Shown here: in pieces, positions 1 to 11,600 of the stretch | How positions within the stretch are numbered: position 1 is the first letter of the stretch | Layout of the letters: each line of letters starts with the position of its first letter | NCBI GenBank assembly: GCA_010909165.1 | Contig: VJWM01000016.1 | Span: 310,001 to 374,000, forward strand | DNA length: 64,000 nt | From: Anthoceros angustus | Taxonomy: Eukaryota; Streptophyta; Anthocerotopsida; Anthocerotales; Anthocerotaceae | Reading direction: 5' to 3' | Position numbers and translations under genes: made by a program | Notes under the pieces: generated by a model | Database searches by the model: none | What the model saw: only the letters and a program-made list of their open reading frames with translations | What the model was told of the DNA's origin: nothing

Positions 1-1427
1 AATGGACCACTGTTGCAGCGGGGATTGTTTGATGGTGGTCACGGTAGAAGACCTCCCAGGGCGGGGAGCACGAACCCTCAGGGATGAAGATGAAGGTGAC
101 CACTTCCGGACACACTGCCGCGTCAGCGTTCCATCCCAAGCCGGGTGAGACGGCGCGTCAAGCAAAGCATTGCACCTCAAGCGGAGACCGTGGTGTCACA
201 TTGAAGAAAAGTGAAGGAGAGTGTGGATTTCAAAACCATGTTGCAATCAAATGTGCTTGAGAAGAAAAGTTTCGAGCGGTACGATTCTAAGGATGGGGCG
301 AGCAAGAGACATTTCTAGAGTCCTTGGTTCAAGCGAGAGAGGGGATGTGAAAGGGGTAAAGTATGCACACACATTTTGGGGTCCATTCCTTGCTTGAAGG
401 CATTTAGAAGAGTATATTGCATAGGGCTGTGATATGAGGGAAAAGAGCGTAATCATTTGAATGCCCGTGGGATGGTTTCAGCCTAACCCCAAACCACGGT
501 CTTCTTATGCTGGGAGCGATATCACGGATGGATAAGACATTTCTAATGATGGCCTGCCGAACGTGGAGGTCTTCAACCTTCCGAACATACACAAGGTTGG
601 AAATATGGAGTATGTCGGCGGCAATGCGAAACCTCGGGATCCTCTATGTGAAATATCCATGGTTCTTGAAGTTATGGAAAAGCAACTTCCCAAGAGTGAA
701 AATACCAAAATCCAACAGGTTTTCCACGTGCTCACTCTGCAGTCCAAGAGCACAATTAGGAACATCCAAATCCGATCAAGGTAATTGTTACCACTTTCGG
801 CGGCTGGTTGACATGCATGGGAACTTATGACAATGGTTTTCTTGAGTGGGGAATGGTTGTTTTGAACTCGAGGCTTTATGGGCAAGATCCCTATAACCCG
901 GGTCTTCGATCTTTGTATGATGGGATGGTGCGGCCTTGAGGCCGTCGTCCACATATGCAAAACCCTTGGGATGAAACCACGAGAGGCCCTTTGTACATGT
1001 GGTGGGACGGCGGCGGCCCCATGGAGCCAAGAACCCTATGGTGCCGTTAAGAGCCCACAGGATGGGGCGCGGCGGCCGGCGCCCACCTCAGTGCTCTTCT
1101 TAAGCACCATAGGGTTCCGTCAGCGAGGATACCAAGCTGCCAACGCCCACATGGCGAAGGACCATAGGTCACCTACAATTTATACATGTGGTGGGGCGGC
1201 AGGCCCCCCCCTCAAAAGCGATGGCATGGATTGTGGTTGCTCGTGAAATGCGGCCAGCGACAATTGCGCGCTAGGGCGGAACATGAAGGTTCTTCCTCCG
1301 TTGATTTGGGGCGGGGCGTCGCCCAGGCGATATCTTGTCTGATAGGAGGGTCCTTCATATCTAAGCGGATGTCTCTTCAAATGTACGAGTGTGTATGTTT
1401 TAAATGAAAAATATCAAGCGGCTTTAG
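1..1427. other. Decayed TE segment upstream of DUF7869-type fragment
   Basis: No intact reading frame is present. The stretch around 360-700 is recognisably related in nucleotide order to 21640-21900: a GAAGGC..TTTAGAAGAGTA block, then GGATGG..AA..TTTC, ATGGC, AAC.TGGA.GT and TACACAA.GTTGGAA blocks with small indels between them. In translation both carry a PN(V/L)(E/D)V...(I/V)(H/Y)KVG(N/R)-like pattern in broken frames. This suggests an upstream part of the same element family. A GC-rich patch at about 1005-1100 contains GGCGGC and CCATGG words like those of the minisatellites at 3.1 and 4.7 kb. I cannot assign a function. Confidence 0.4.
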
Positions 1428-2010
1428 ATGCCCATCGTTTGCGGTTACATCGAGGCGGTGAAGATGGCGAAACAGAGCAAGAGTTATGTAGAACCACATA
1501 TGTACCTTCTACTTTCAATCGATGGAATGGACCAAAAGACGGAGATTCCCCATCTACTTGATGGCCAAAGAACTTGGATGAGAGTGCGTATTCGAGTTCA
1601 TGTGGTTGGGTGCATGATCACAATTACACGTTTAAGGCAAGAGCTTACTTGCATTATGCGAACTTGAATGATGCCAATCTTCACGATTACCATCATCCGG
1701 GATGTTATTCATTCTGAAGGAGTATTGCCGAAAGTGTTATATTTGCAATTGGACAACACTGCGGAGAACAAGAATCAAGCTGTTTGCATATCTCAACATG
1801 CTCGTGGACATGGGGACGTTTGAAAAGGTGAAAGTGGGGTTTTGTTGGTGGGGCATCGCATGATCAAATCGACCAAATGTTTCATGCTTTTCAAAAGCTT
1901 AAAACATAAGGAAGGCTCACATTCGCTTCCACGACCGAACCGCGATAATTTTTGAAGGGGTGAATAATCTCGAAGGGGTTTTCATAAATAATCTCGAAGG
2001 GGTTTTGATG
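1428..2010 (+). pseudogene. DUF7869-type mobile-element protein fragment, copy 1
   Basis: Broken reading frames on the plus strand encode in order HMYLLLSIDGMDQ (about 1495-1535), LYLQLDNTAENKN (about 1738-1775), a MLVDMGTFEKVKVGF segment (about 1797-1843) and a frameshifted relative of VGHTHDQIDQMFS (about 1845-1890). These signatures match, from family knowledge, the DUF7869 proteins abundant in repetitive DNA of mosses, algae and other eukaryotes, thought to belong to DNA-transposon-like elements. The catalytic mechanism of that family is not established to my knowledge. Several one- or two-base indels separate the motifs into different frames, so this copy cannot make protein as sequenced. 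It is the partner of the cleaner copy at 3.4 kb. Confidence 0.72.
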
Positions 2011-2109
2011 GGCCCTAAAGCAGTTTTGAAGGCATTGGAAAACACTCGAAAAAAGGGTGTCACCGGTAAAGTTACTACTTTCCATCCGGCAATGTTTGTG
2101 TCGAATGGT

Positions 2110-3105
2110 GGTAAACTCGAACCTAGGGAATGATGCAAAGTAGGAGCGGTGAGGAAGGCCGTTCTCACGGGCGACGGATAAACTCGATTTTGGGATGGAA
2201 ATGTGGTTTTGTTATGACACCACAAAAGCCACGGACGGTATTTCCTAACACGAAACATCGAACCGGACTTACAACATTAACTCGGGACCCGGGAAAAGCG
2301 AGATTTCGGTTTCCTCATCCCGAGTTCAATCCATCGTCATCACTTGGTCCGACTTCTCCTCCATTGTCATCACTATCTTCTGACACTTTCACTCGCAGTT
2401 GTATGAAGCCACGCAACTCAAGCTTATCCCTTATCGCTTTTTGTCCGCATACGGATGTTTTAGTCGTTCAACACAAACCCATAATCTGGGATGATTGTTT
2501 CATTCACAAATACCTCTGTATGTTTTTAGGTAATGGATCTTATTCCCTTTTTCCTCGGCATTGGACGGATGGGTTACCACTCTGGCGGACTATGTTCTGC
2601 ACATATCTCCTTCATACGCATCTATGTGCTCGGTCCGATACTAGTGGATAAGAAAGTGAGGTCGTGGTGCGTTTAGCTTCACGTCAATGACCTCCCAATC
2701 CGAATGGCCTGCGTGTCCGTGTTACGCGGCCAGACATCCCTCTCGGTTCCGTTATGTCCCCATTCATCGTGCCATTTCCAGTTGCCTTCCGCATTTTGAT
2801 ATGCCCCAAATACATATCACGCGGCGTGGGAGGTCCCTCAATAATGCCTCATCTAGCAAAGCTTCATCCAAGCACTTGAAGTGGTGGTATGATCCACTTC
2901 TGCGTGAAAACCACTTCCAAGGGCCAGCACTAGCACAATGTTATTCTCCACAATGATAGCAATCTCCTTCCGGTCCAAGGCTTCCCACCACTTATACTCT
3001 TCAAGTCCTATGGAGCAAATCTTTTAACCCTTCACCAAATGGGCCACACCTTCCATCGGTGATAGGATACTGCCGTTCCTTCTTGTCCCCCTAGCTTCAC
3101 CCGTA
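2110..3105 (-). pseudogene. Inverted 3' part of the DUF7869-type element, copy 1
   Basis: Read on the minus strand from 3080 downward, this begins with a region giving EEYKWWEAL. It continues as a homologue of plus-strand 6280-7100, with a shared KNIQ..L element and AIRDK, LHTT and acidic DD/EE-rich blocks. In DUF7869-type proteins a (D/E)(D/E).(K/L)WW motif normally lies downstream on the same strand as the GHTH motif. Here it lies on the opposite strand, pointing toward the GHTH part. Multiple stops and frameshifts make it a pseudogene. The exact inversion breakpoint is unclear, somewhere between about 2000 and 2300. Confidence 0.5.
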
Positions 3106-3109
3106 TGCA

Positions 3110-3380
3110 CCGGATGGTGCTAAGGGGCGCGCGACCGGCCCCTCCCGATGCTGCTCATGGGGCGGGTGGCGCCCTCCCCTAACACCACGCATGGGGCCGG
3201 CGGCGCCCTCCCCACCGCCACCCATGGGCGGCCGGCCGCGCCCTCCCTACACCCATGGGCGGCCCGCGCCCCTCCGCCCATGGGCCGGCGCCCTCCCCTA
3301 ACACCACCCATGGGCGCCCGGCCGCGCCTCCTAGCACACCACCGCCCATGGGGCCGGCCGCCCGGCCGGCCCCCACGCCC
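3110..3380. repeat. GC-rich minisatellite, CCCATGGG / GGCGCC / GGCCGGCC words
   Basis: Imperfect units of roughly 30 bp combine CCCATGGGC, GGCGCC or GCCGGC and CTCCCCTAACACCAC or CTCCCTAGCAC. Because the words are themselves palindromic, all six frames stay partly open. The Pro/Ala/Arg-rich reading frames here are artefacts of composition, not genes. Confidence 0.8.
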
Positions 3381-3382
3381 GA

Positions 3383-3800
3383 ATTGGACAACACCCGCAG
3401 AGAGAACAAGAATCAATCATTTTGCATATCTCAACATGCTCGTGGACATGGGGACGTTTGAAAAGGTGAAAGTGGGGTTTTTGTTGGTGGGGCATACGCA
3501 TGATCAAATCGACCAAATGTTTTCATGCTTTTCAAAAAGCTTAAAACACAAGGAAGCTCACATTCTTCCTGCACTGAACACGATAATTTTTGAAGGGGGT
3601 GAATAATCTCGAAGGGGGTTTTCCGCAAATAATCTCTGAAGGGGGTTTTTGATGGGCCCTAAAACAGCGTTTTGAAGGCATTGCGGAAAACAGCCAAAAA
3701 AAGGGTGTCACCAAGAAAGTTACTACTTTCCATCTAAATGGTGGTCGCAAACTCGAACCTAGGGAATGATGCAAAGTAGGAACGGAGGAAGGCCGGCAGG
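3383..3800 (+). pseudogene. DUF7869-type mobile-element protein fragment, copy 2
   Basis: This is the best-preserved motif block of the family in the window. The frame at about 3415-3606 encodes LNMLVDMGTFEKVKVGF, then LLVGHTHDQIDQMFSCFSK and a LPALNTII tail without interruption. The GHTH-x2-IDQ-xFS motif is the hallmark I recognise for DUF7869-type proteins found in plant, algal and animal repeats. Downstream, KGVTKKVTTFHLNGG (about 3700-3747) lies in a shifted frame. Upstream it is fused directly to the minisatellite, so the N-terminal half (GMDQ motif) is missing. The fragment spans about one fifth of a usual protein and is non-functional. Confidence 0.72.
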
Positions 3801-3849
3801 ACGATCAGAACTCGCTTTGATGGAAATGTGGTTTTGTTATGACACCACA

Positions 3850-4700
3850 AAAGCCACGGGTATTTCCTAACGTAAACATCAAGAATGGACTTACAACATT
3901 AACTCGGGACCCCGGAAAACGAGATTTCGCCACTCATCCCCGTAGTTCAATCCATCGTCATCACTTGGTCCAAATTTTCTCCTCCATTGTCATCACTATC
4001 TTCAACACTACCGCAGTTGTATGAAGCCACGCAACTCAGAGCTTATCCCTTATCGCTTTTTGTCCACCGCCGACATGTTTCCTGGCTCAACACAAACCCA
4101 TAATAGTGATGACTGTTTCATTCTACAAATACCTCTGTATGTTTTTAGGTAATGGATCTTATTCCCTTTTTCCTCGGCATTGGACCGGATGGGTTACCAC
4201 TCGCGACTATGTGTTCCCCGCACATATCTCCTTCATACGCATCTATGTGGTCCGATACTAGTGGATAAGAAAGTGAGGTCGTGGCGTTACGCCAATGACC
4301 TCCCAATCCGTAATGGCCTCGTATGCATGTCCAGACACGCCGTAAACATCCCTCTCGGATTTATGTCCCCATTCATCCGTGCCATTTCCCGCTTGCCTTC
4401 CGCATTTTGATATGCCCTACATATCACGCGTGGAGGTCCTCAATAATGCCTCATCTAGCAAAGCTTCATCCGCACTTGAAGTGGTCAGTCAGATGATCCA
4501 CTGCACGTGAAAACCACTTCCAAGGACGCTGTAGCACTAGCCCAATGTTATTCTCCACAATGATAGCAATCTCCGTCCACCCAAAAGGCTTCCCACCACT
4601 TATACTCTTCAATACCTATGGACAAATCTTTTAACCCTTCCCCGCAAATGGGCCACACCTTCCATCGGTGATAGGATACCGCTCCCCTTCTTGTCCCCCT
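3850..4700 (-). pseudogene. Inverted 3' part of the DUF7869-type element, copy 2
   Basis: The minus strand from 4690 downward reads GEGLKDLSIGIEEYKWWEAF. It is the reverse-strand homologue of plus-strand 6280-6400, which gives KEGLSALRPYVTSEEYKWWEAF. Nucleotide similarity continues through the TCCTTGGAAGTGG block (about 4515-4530) to the KNIQ, KAIRDK and LHTT blocks and an acidic stretch near 3960-4000. Stops and frameshifts interrupt every frame. It duplicates the 2.1-3.1 kb segment, including its inverted orientation relative to the GHTH motif. Confidence 0.5.
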
Positions 4701-4730
4701 AGCTTCACCCGTATGCACCAGGATGGTGCA

Positions 4731-5070
4731 GGCGCAGAGGCGCCTCCCCCAAAGATGTCGCTCATGGGCGCCGGCCGCCTCCCTAGCACTGCCATGGGCG
4801 CCGCCGCCGGCGCCCAACACGCCCCCCCATGGCGCGGCCGGCCGGCGCCTCCCCGCCGGGCGCCGGGCGCCGGCGCCCCAACACGCCCGCTGATGGCGGG
4901 CCCGCCCCTAGCACACGCCCATGGGCGCCGCCGCCTCCCTAGCACACCGCCCATGGGCGCCGGCCGCCAGCACCGCTGGCGCCGCCCCAACACGCTGCCG
5001 GCGCCGGCCGCCGCGCCCCCCACCAACACGCCATGGCGCGCCGGGCGCCCCTAGCACCCCGCCATCGCCC
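4731..5070. repeat. GC-rich minisatellite, second tail
   Basis: This has the same composition and words as the 3.1 kb array: CCCATGGGCGCC, GGCCGGCGCC, CCTAGCACACC and CCAACACGCC. It is longer and even richer in GGCGCC palindromes. It ends at a run of ordinary AT-richer sequence at about 5075. It is not coding. Confidence 0.8.
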
Positions 5071-5121
5071 GCTCCTAGGCTGTCTTTTAGAAAATAAATA
5101 TTTAGCGCCTCCAAAATACTT

Positions 5122-5215
5122 CAATCATGGATGGTTGGTCTAGTGTTTGGGAAATAAGTGTAGTAATGAATAGGTTTTGTGTTCAAAACTCGTGCCTCCT
5201 CAACAATTCAATTTT
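5122..5215 (+). repeat. Possible tRNA-derived (SINE-like) fragment
   Basis: TTGGTCTAGTGTTTGGG resembles a polymerase III A-box. GTGTTCAAAACTCG, about 45 nt downstream, resembles a degenerate B-box. No folded tRNA cloverleaf or flanking target duplication was found, so this is only a resemblance. Confidence 0.2.
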
Positions 5216-5419
5216 GTTGATTTTAAGGATGCTTGCATGGGCGCATGGGCAACTAACTTTGTTCATTTTAAGGACGCTGGCATTGCCTTAAAGCCCAAGT
5301 GGTTGCATTGAGTGCCGAAGGTTGAAGACCACGATCGCGACCTTTTGGATGAGGGTCGCAGACCCTAGATGTCAGGTGGCGCCGACACCGCCGGACCGGG
5401 CCCAAGAATGATACTATTG

Positions 5420-7225
5420 AAGACGAGCAAGCAATGGAGGAGAACGACAACTTCGAGGCGGAGGATATGGACCGCCTCCCGAATATGGCGGTGGTACTTG
5501 ACTCGCCGCAAGGCATGGATGAGTCGCCAGCCGCACTCTTGAATGGCTATTGTCGGCCGATGACCACTTCCTCCTTAGCAGCTTGTTTGTTGCAATGTTC
5601 TCACGACTTAAAAATGAGACTCGCAAGATTGTTTTCATTGTGTTCCACCACTTGAAAGTAAAAGTTTTCGGTAATAAACATATGAAAATGGCAGCCCTCT
5701 ATGCATTCTACTAAAGCATAAGCGGGCACCCCCTCTGCTCCAGTTCTCGGGTGTAGACTTGAAAGTGCATCTTTTATCAAAGATATGACCTCGAGAAAGG
5801 GTGTGTGCATTATCAAAGTAGGGCACATATCTTTGTTCTAGGTAAGGTGTTCTTAAGTGACAAGGGAGGTCTTGTCTTGGTCAAGGGCCGGGTATATCCC
5901 CCCACTTCAAAGTACCATCGTGTTACCGGGCTGAGATTTTGATTAGTGCGTGACACTCCATGTACCGGAGGTGAAGATATTGATCTAAGTTCTGATTCCT
6001 AGGTCATATGTTTTGGCTAATCGTGTGCGAGGCAAGGTGGACACGCCTCTTTGGCGATCAAAAATTAAACAACTGTCTTTGACACCAATTCAAAATTACG
6101 AGAAGCCAAGGTGGCCAGTGGGTTTAGCGTCATCGAGCGGCGTATTCACATCGACCTATTATTGGGAGGCGAGGCCGGGTTGGAGTTTTTGACATTCGTG
6201 CCGTTGGACACAATAGCGGCTCCTTAACCGCCCTCCGGTCGAGGGATAGAAAAGGAAAGTTAGCGGAGACTTATCACCTACGGATGGTGTGGCTCATTTG
6301 AAGGAAGGTCTTTCGGCCCTTAGGCCTTATGTGACATCGGAGGAATACAAATGGTGGGAAGCTTTTACGGGTGGACCAACGAGATTCTTGTTATTGTTCA
6401 AAACAACATTGGGCTCGTCCTCCAAAGATCCTTGGAAGTGGTATTGGTCCAGTAGAAGTAACAAACCCGACTTGATGATGAAGCTTTATTACGGAGGCGT
6501 TGTTGAGGACCTTCCACAACAGATATGTATTTGGGACGATACCAAAACTTGGAAAGACAACGAGGAGGGAATGACACGCGTTTGAATGGTGATGTGTTGG
6601 AAATAAAAGAAATAAGGGCATGTTCATTGCAGTTCAATGACGAGGACACGCTATGAGACCATTTTGGATTGGGAAGGTGATTGACGGTTTGTTTTTTGAC
6701 CATGACCTCACTTACTTGTTCCTTTGATACAGCGAGCACAGTCGTTTGAGGGTAGGTACGTTGAAGAATACATAATTCGAGGGGATGCGAGGCGGCAACA
6801 AACCAGGAAAATCGAAGGGTTGAACCTAAAAATATTCAGAAGTTTATGTACAGAAAACCGTCATCTTGTATTATGGTTTCACCTTGAATTCTCGGAAACA
6901 TCTACGCGGTAGACAAGAAGGCAATCAAGGACAAGAATGAATTGCGGCTTCATACAACCAGAAGTCAAAGTGGCAGAGGATGGAAGATGACGGTGATGAT
7001 GCCGAACCCAACGAAGATGACGTCAAATTTAGAAGGAGAGTAGATTGCACCAATGTTAAAAGTATAGGCAGAGCCTCATTTTCTGCTTTGAGAAGGGAAA
7101 CCGTGCAAGACACATTCGACACGTTCATTGTAGCCCATTCTCCTTGGGGAAAGTTTGAAACAGATATTCTACAAGATGTTAGCCGATGGAAACTCCACTC
7201 GCTCCAAGTCGAACGGTTTTAGTCC
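5420..7225 (+). pseudogene. DUF7869-element downstream region, plus orientation
   Basis: Several open stretches lie on the plus strand. The block at 5434-5655 is acidic at its start (MEENDNFEAEDMDRLPNM). The block at 6289-6585 (DGVAHLKEGLSALRPYV then EEYKWWEAF) corresponds to the inverted segments at 4.7 and 3.1 kb. A shifted frame at about 6640-6690 reads RPFWIGKVIDGLFF. The block at 6980-7222 is an acidic-start stretch (MEDDGDDAEPNEDDVKF). Together they look like the C-terminal half of the DUF7869-type polyprotein and a following domain. The RPFWIGKV string is reminiscent of BAH or chromo-like modules, but that is inference. Stop codons and frameshifts separate the blocks. Confidence 0.45.
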
Positions 7226-8490
7226 TAAAGCACTAGCTAGCCTGGGACACCCTTTTGCACGTAATTTGCACATTTAGAGCATGTGCACATTTAGGGCTTG
7301 CACGATGCCAGTCACTAATAATGCATCCATACCAAGACTTTCATTTTTGATCACGGCTAGTCACATGACTATACATAGCATCCTCGCCGATGGTTGGTGA
7401 CACATACAGAGCCCTCTTGTCTCAAAAATCGATTCCTCCAACCTACCAAGGGATAGGAGATGACATATCACTTTGGGATTGGGAGGTGCGGGCGCCGGGC
7501 CGGCGGCCGCACCCACGATTTCCATGAATTCCATGTCGCATGGCGGGATTCTATGACCCATACCACCACCACCCGCATGGAAGCGCTCGGGGAAACTTGA
7601 AATATGAGAGTTCTGACATTGGTTGGACCATGTTTTCCCGATTGTTTGCGGGGGCATCGTCAAATGTACTCATCTTCACAAGCAGTCATGGCCCTCCATT
7701 TTGGGCTGTAAATGGGCTCTAAAGTCGGCATAGGTGTAAACTACAACCATTGCTCCACATGTCACGCAACGGCAAGCTCTGTCTGGTGTTGGTGTTCACC
7801 CTTCTTTCTGATCATCTTTTCCAGCACAAGCGGTGAACCAAAACCCCAAATTACAGTAAAAAAAAATTAATTACTACATCTGCATTTATCATGTCTAAAG
7901 TCACCTAGAGCGCCTAGGATATCATAATTACCAGGGAGATTGAATGGCTTACATGCTACAAAGATTATTGTGGATGCATCTTCCACGGTCGCCGCTGTCT
8001 GTGAGATCATCCTTGCAAGTGGCCTTTGGAGGGCAATGGACACTTGTTGCCAAAAGAACGTCGGGAAATACGACATGGTGAAATAGGAGAACGGTAGCCT
8101 CGCTCTGTATCTCCTTGCATGGTATCCTTTGGTGTTGGACTTGATTTATTTATTAAAGTCCATGTTGAAGGTAAGCGGGATGAAAAGGTCGCTTGCATAC
8201 ATTCCCTATACTTAGTGACCTTGGAAGCCGCACTCCACCAGCCATCCTAGTTGGAGGATTTAGGATACCTTATTCACTGGTGAAATCTCGTGTGATTTCA
8301 CCTGTGAATAAGCACAGGTGAATTAGTGAATAAGCACATCTACCACAGAGACTTGGTCACCCTAGACGAGGTACACATTTTCACGAGCCATTGCAAACAT
8401 GACATCACGAGTGACATCATGGGTGGGGAACATTCATCCTAATTGAGACAACAACGAAGAAGCATCCCAGATGCGTGAAAGGCAGAGCCA
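7226..8490. other. Stretch with no recognisable gene
   Basis: Only short shadow frames are seen. A small inverted repeat (GGTGAAATC / GATTTCACC) lies near 8279-8302, followed by a repeated GTGAATAAGCAC (about 8302-8337). I see no coding signature, RNA gene or element ends here. Confidence 0.6.
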
Positions 8491-8497
8491 CACTTAA

Positions 8498-8683
8498 TAG
8501 ATAAGAAGTAAGGAAGCTATTAGTTAAACTACTCATCTTTATCGTTATAAAAAGAGGAATCTCGTACTACAGGCTGCACGTGGGGGAAGATAGATAAGAA
8601 GTAAGGAAGCTATTAGTTAAACTACTCATCTTTATCCTTATAAAAAGAGGAATCTCGTACTACAGGCTGCACGTGGGGGAAGC
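8498..8683. repeat. Two tandem 93-bp units
   Basis: TAGATAAGAAGTAAGGAAGC begins at 8498 and again at 8591. The two 93-bp units are nearly identical (one G/C difference in TTATC(G/C)TTATAAAAAG). Each carries a TATAAAAAG box-like string, so this may be the promoter part of an LTR-like sequence. Confidence 0.8.
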
Positions 8684-11600
8684 CAATGCGCTCTAGTGCA
8701 CTAGGGCCATTTATAGAGGAGGACTAAGAGAAGTCAATCTCAGACGTATCATCAAGAACCTAGCTAATCGAATCTATTACCACCTATTGTGATTTCCCAC
8801 TTTCTCTCTTACCACCTCACCCTTATAACTACATCCCGTCTGTCACAAGCATTGTTTATGATTTCCCACATGCAATTGCAACATGACTGTAACAAGGAGC
8901 CCTTTCTCTCTCCCCTATGATCCTCCCCCTCTTTATGACACCTCCTTTGAAGATGTAACAACAACTCTCACCTTTGTCTCGTGGAACGTAAAGTTTGGGC
9001 AGCCAACCCAAGAGGCCAAAAGACGAACAAGTTTAATTTTTTGCTAGAACGATTGAAGAGAAGCCGTGAAAATTTACGAGAATCTTGAAGCTAGAGCTAA
9101 AATATTGTTAGGAAGGCTAAGAGGATATCCCGTGAAGAAGAACGGTCAAACGACCCCTGACGAGGCGGAGGGCACCAAAGGAAGGAGTGGAGATCATCAA
9201 GAGGTGCCAAGCACCACGCCAGGCTGGAGAAGGAGCGACTACTGCTGTGGACTACCGCGTAGGTCAAAATCTGCCTAAAAGGAATTTAGAATAGGGGGAA
9301 TATCCACTATATATGCTCACCAATTGGGGAATAAATATATAGAGTAATTAGAAAGCGGTTAATTAGGATAGCAAGTGTGATAGGAAAATAGAAGGAAACG
9401 CAGAGTGCGAGCGAGTGGGAGAGCTCACGCCACGGCCAAGGAAGAGGAGTGTGAGGCGAGCGCCAAGAAAGCAACGCCTTGCAGGTGTGGTCATATAATT
9501 GAGCTGAGGCAGGAAGAGTGCTATGACACCCAGAGTGGCGCCCGCCTGAAGGGATGGGAGGAGATTTCCATCACCGAAAGACTGGCCAAGGCTAACGTGC
9601 AGGTGAAGAAGTGGCTACCCCAAGGGAGAAGTGTTTGGAAGAGAAGTCTGGGAGCACCGTTTGGCATTGGTACACCTCCTTTGAAACACTTGAAAGGAAG
9701 ACGCCATGCCTCGAGGAGGAAGGCAGGGGAAGGAGCCAGGCTCTCACCGAAGGAAAGGGGCAAAAGCCAGTTAGCTACGTGAGGAGGCGAGCTTTGATGC
9801 CACAATTTACGGTTTTGCGGTGGCGCCTCAACCCTAGGATTTAGTCAATTTCGGCGGCGAGGAGGGAACATCCAATTGGGATGAGTGCGGCCGATGGCGC
9901 GATTTTGCCGACGGCCACCGGCACACAATCCTTGTCGTTGTAGGAAGGAGTCCGTTCTGGAATGATAGTTCCGGCTTGCCAGCGCATTCTCGCCTTACTT
10001 TAGTTCCAACGCACATTCATCGCCTCACGCCTAACTACTCGCAACAATCATGATGTGCCCGATGGCTAAACGCTTAAGGACCTGCTTCTGCTTTGCTCAC
10101 ACGCTCGCCACTCACACCTCTCGTCCGCCTCTCCACTCACACTACACTTATCGCCTTTAGGGAAAGACGCTGGTTACACCCCCGACCTCCTCCGCTGCTA
10201 CTGCCTCTCCGTCCGCTCGACGCCTCCCGAGTCCCTCCGGCCACACGCTCGGCCCGCTCGGCCACCGGGCCGCGCTCGACGAGCACGGGTCCCCGCCACC
10301 TTCCTCGCACACACCACAACACGTTAGGTCCGCTACCGTGACTCGATCAATCTCCGAGCTATTAGTTAAACTACTCATCTTTATCCTTATAAAAGAGGAA
10401 TCTCAGGTGCGACGTGAAGCCAATGCGCCTAGTGCACTAGGGCCACTAGAGGAGGACCAAGAGAAGTCAATCTGGATATCATCAAGAACCTAGCTAATCA
10501 ATCTATTACCACCTATTGTGATTTCACTTTCTCTCTACCACCTCACCCTTATAACTACATCCGTCATCACAAGCATTGTTTATGATTTCGCAATTGCAGT
10601 GATGATCTGTAACAAGGAGCCCTTTCTCTCTCCCCTATGATCCTCCCCCTCTTTATGACACCTCCTTTGAAGATGTAACAACAACTCTCACCTTTGTCTC
10701 CTGTGGAACGTAAAAGTTTGGGCAGCCAACCCAAGAAGGCCAAAAGACGAACAAGTTTAATTTTTTTTGCTAGGAACGATTGAAGAGAAGCATGCCAGGA
10801 AAATTTCTGAGAATCTTGAAGCTAGAGCTGTAAAATATTGTTAGGAAGGCGAAGAGGATATCCCAGGAAGAAGAACGGGTCGAAACGACCCCTGCAGTGA
10901 GTGTGAGGGCACCAAAGGTTAGAGCGAGATCATCAGAGGGCTACCACGGGGAGGCTGAGTAAGGAGCAAGACTACGCTGTAGAAGATCATCATGTGACAA
11001 ATCTCGGCTAAAAAGAATTTAGAATAGAAAATATCCACTATATATGCTCACCAATAGGGGAATAAATATATAGAGTAATTAGAAAGCGGTTAATTAGGGA
11101 TAGCGGGCAGGATAGGAAAATAGAAGGAAAAACGCAGAGTGCCGCGAGCGAGTGGGAGAGCTCGTCACGCGCCTCGGGCCACTGGAAGAGGAAAGTGTGA
11201 GGCGAGCGCCAAGAAAGCAACGCTCTCGTGGTGCTGTGGTCATATAATTGAAGGCAGGAAGAGCTGCTATGTAATCGGTAGTGCCCGCCTGAAGAAGGAC
11301 AACGGGAGGAGAATATGACCCGAAAGAGACTGGGCCAAGGCTAACGCGTGTGAAGTGGTTGCTACCCCAAGGGAGAAGTGTTTGGAAGAGAAGTTTGGGA
11401 GCACCGTTGTTTGGCATAATTCTTCCTTTGAAACACTTGAAAGGAAGACGCCATGCCTCGAGGAGGAAAAGGCAGGGGAAGGAGCCGCCAGCAAAGGCTC
11501 TCACCTCGAGAAGGAAAGGGGCAAAAGCCAGTGAGGGGCTACGCCGCCGTGAGGAGGCGAGCTTTGATGCCACAATTTACGTTTTGCGGTGGCGCCTCAA

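Larger units (their letters stand above)
1755..5070. repeat. Tandem duplication of about 1.6-1.7 kb TE-derived unit
   Basis: Unit 1 runs from about 1755 (AATTGGACAACAC) to 3382. Unit 2 runs from about 3383 (the same AATTGGACAACAC start) to 5070. Each unit holds a plus-strand GHTH-motif fragment, then a minus-strand EEYKWWEA fragment, then a GC-rich minisatellite tail. The two copies align over their whole length, but dozens of 1-10 nt indels separate them while substitutions are comparatively few. The shared internal inversion shows that the inversion preceded the duplication. Confidence 0.75.

Noticed and set aside
3120-5114. Gly/Arg/Ala-rich ORFs over the GC minisatellites
   Set aside because: Palindromic repeat words keep all frames open; no independent coding evidence.
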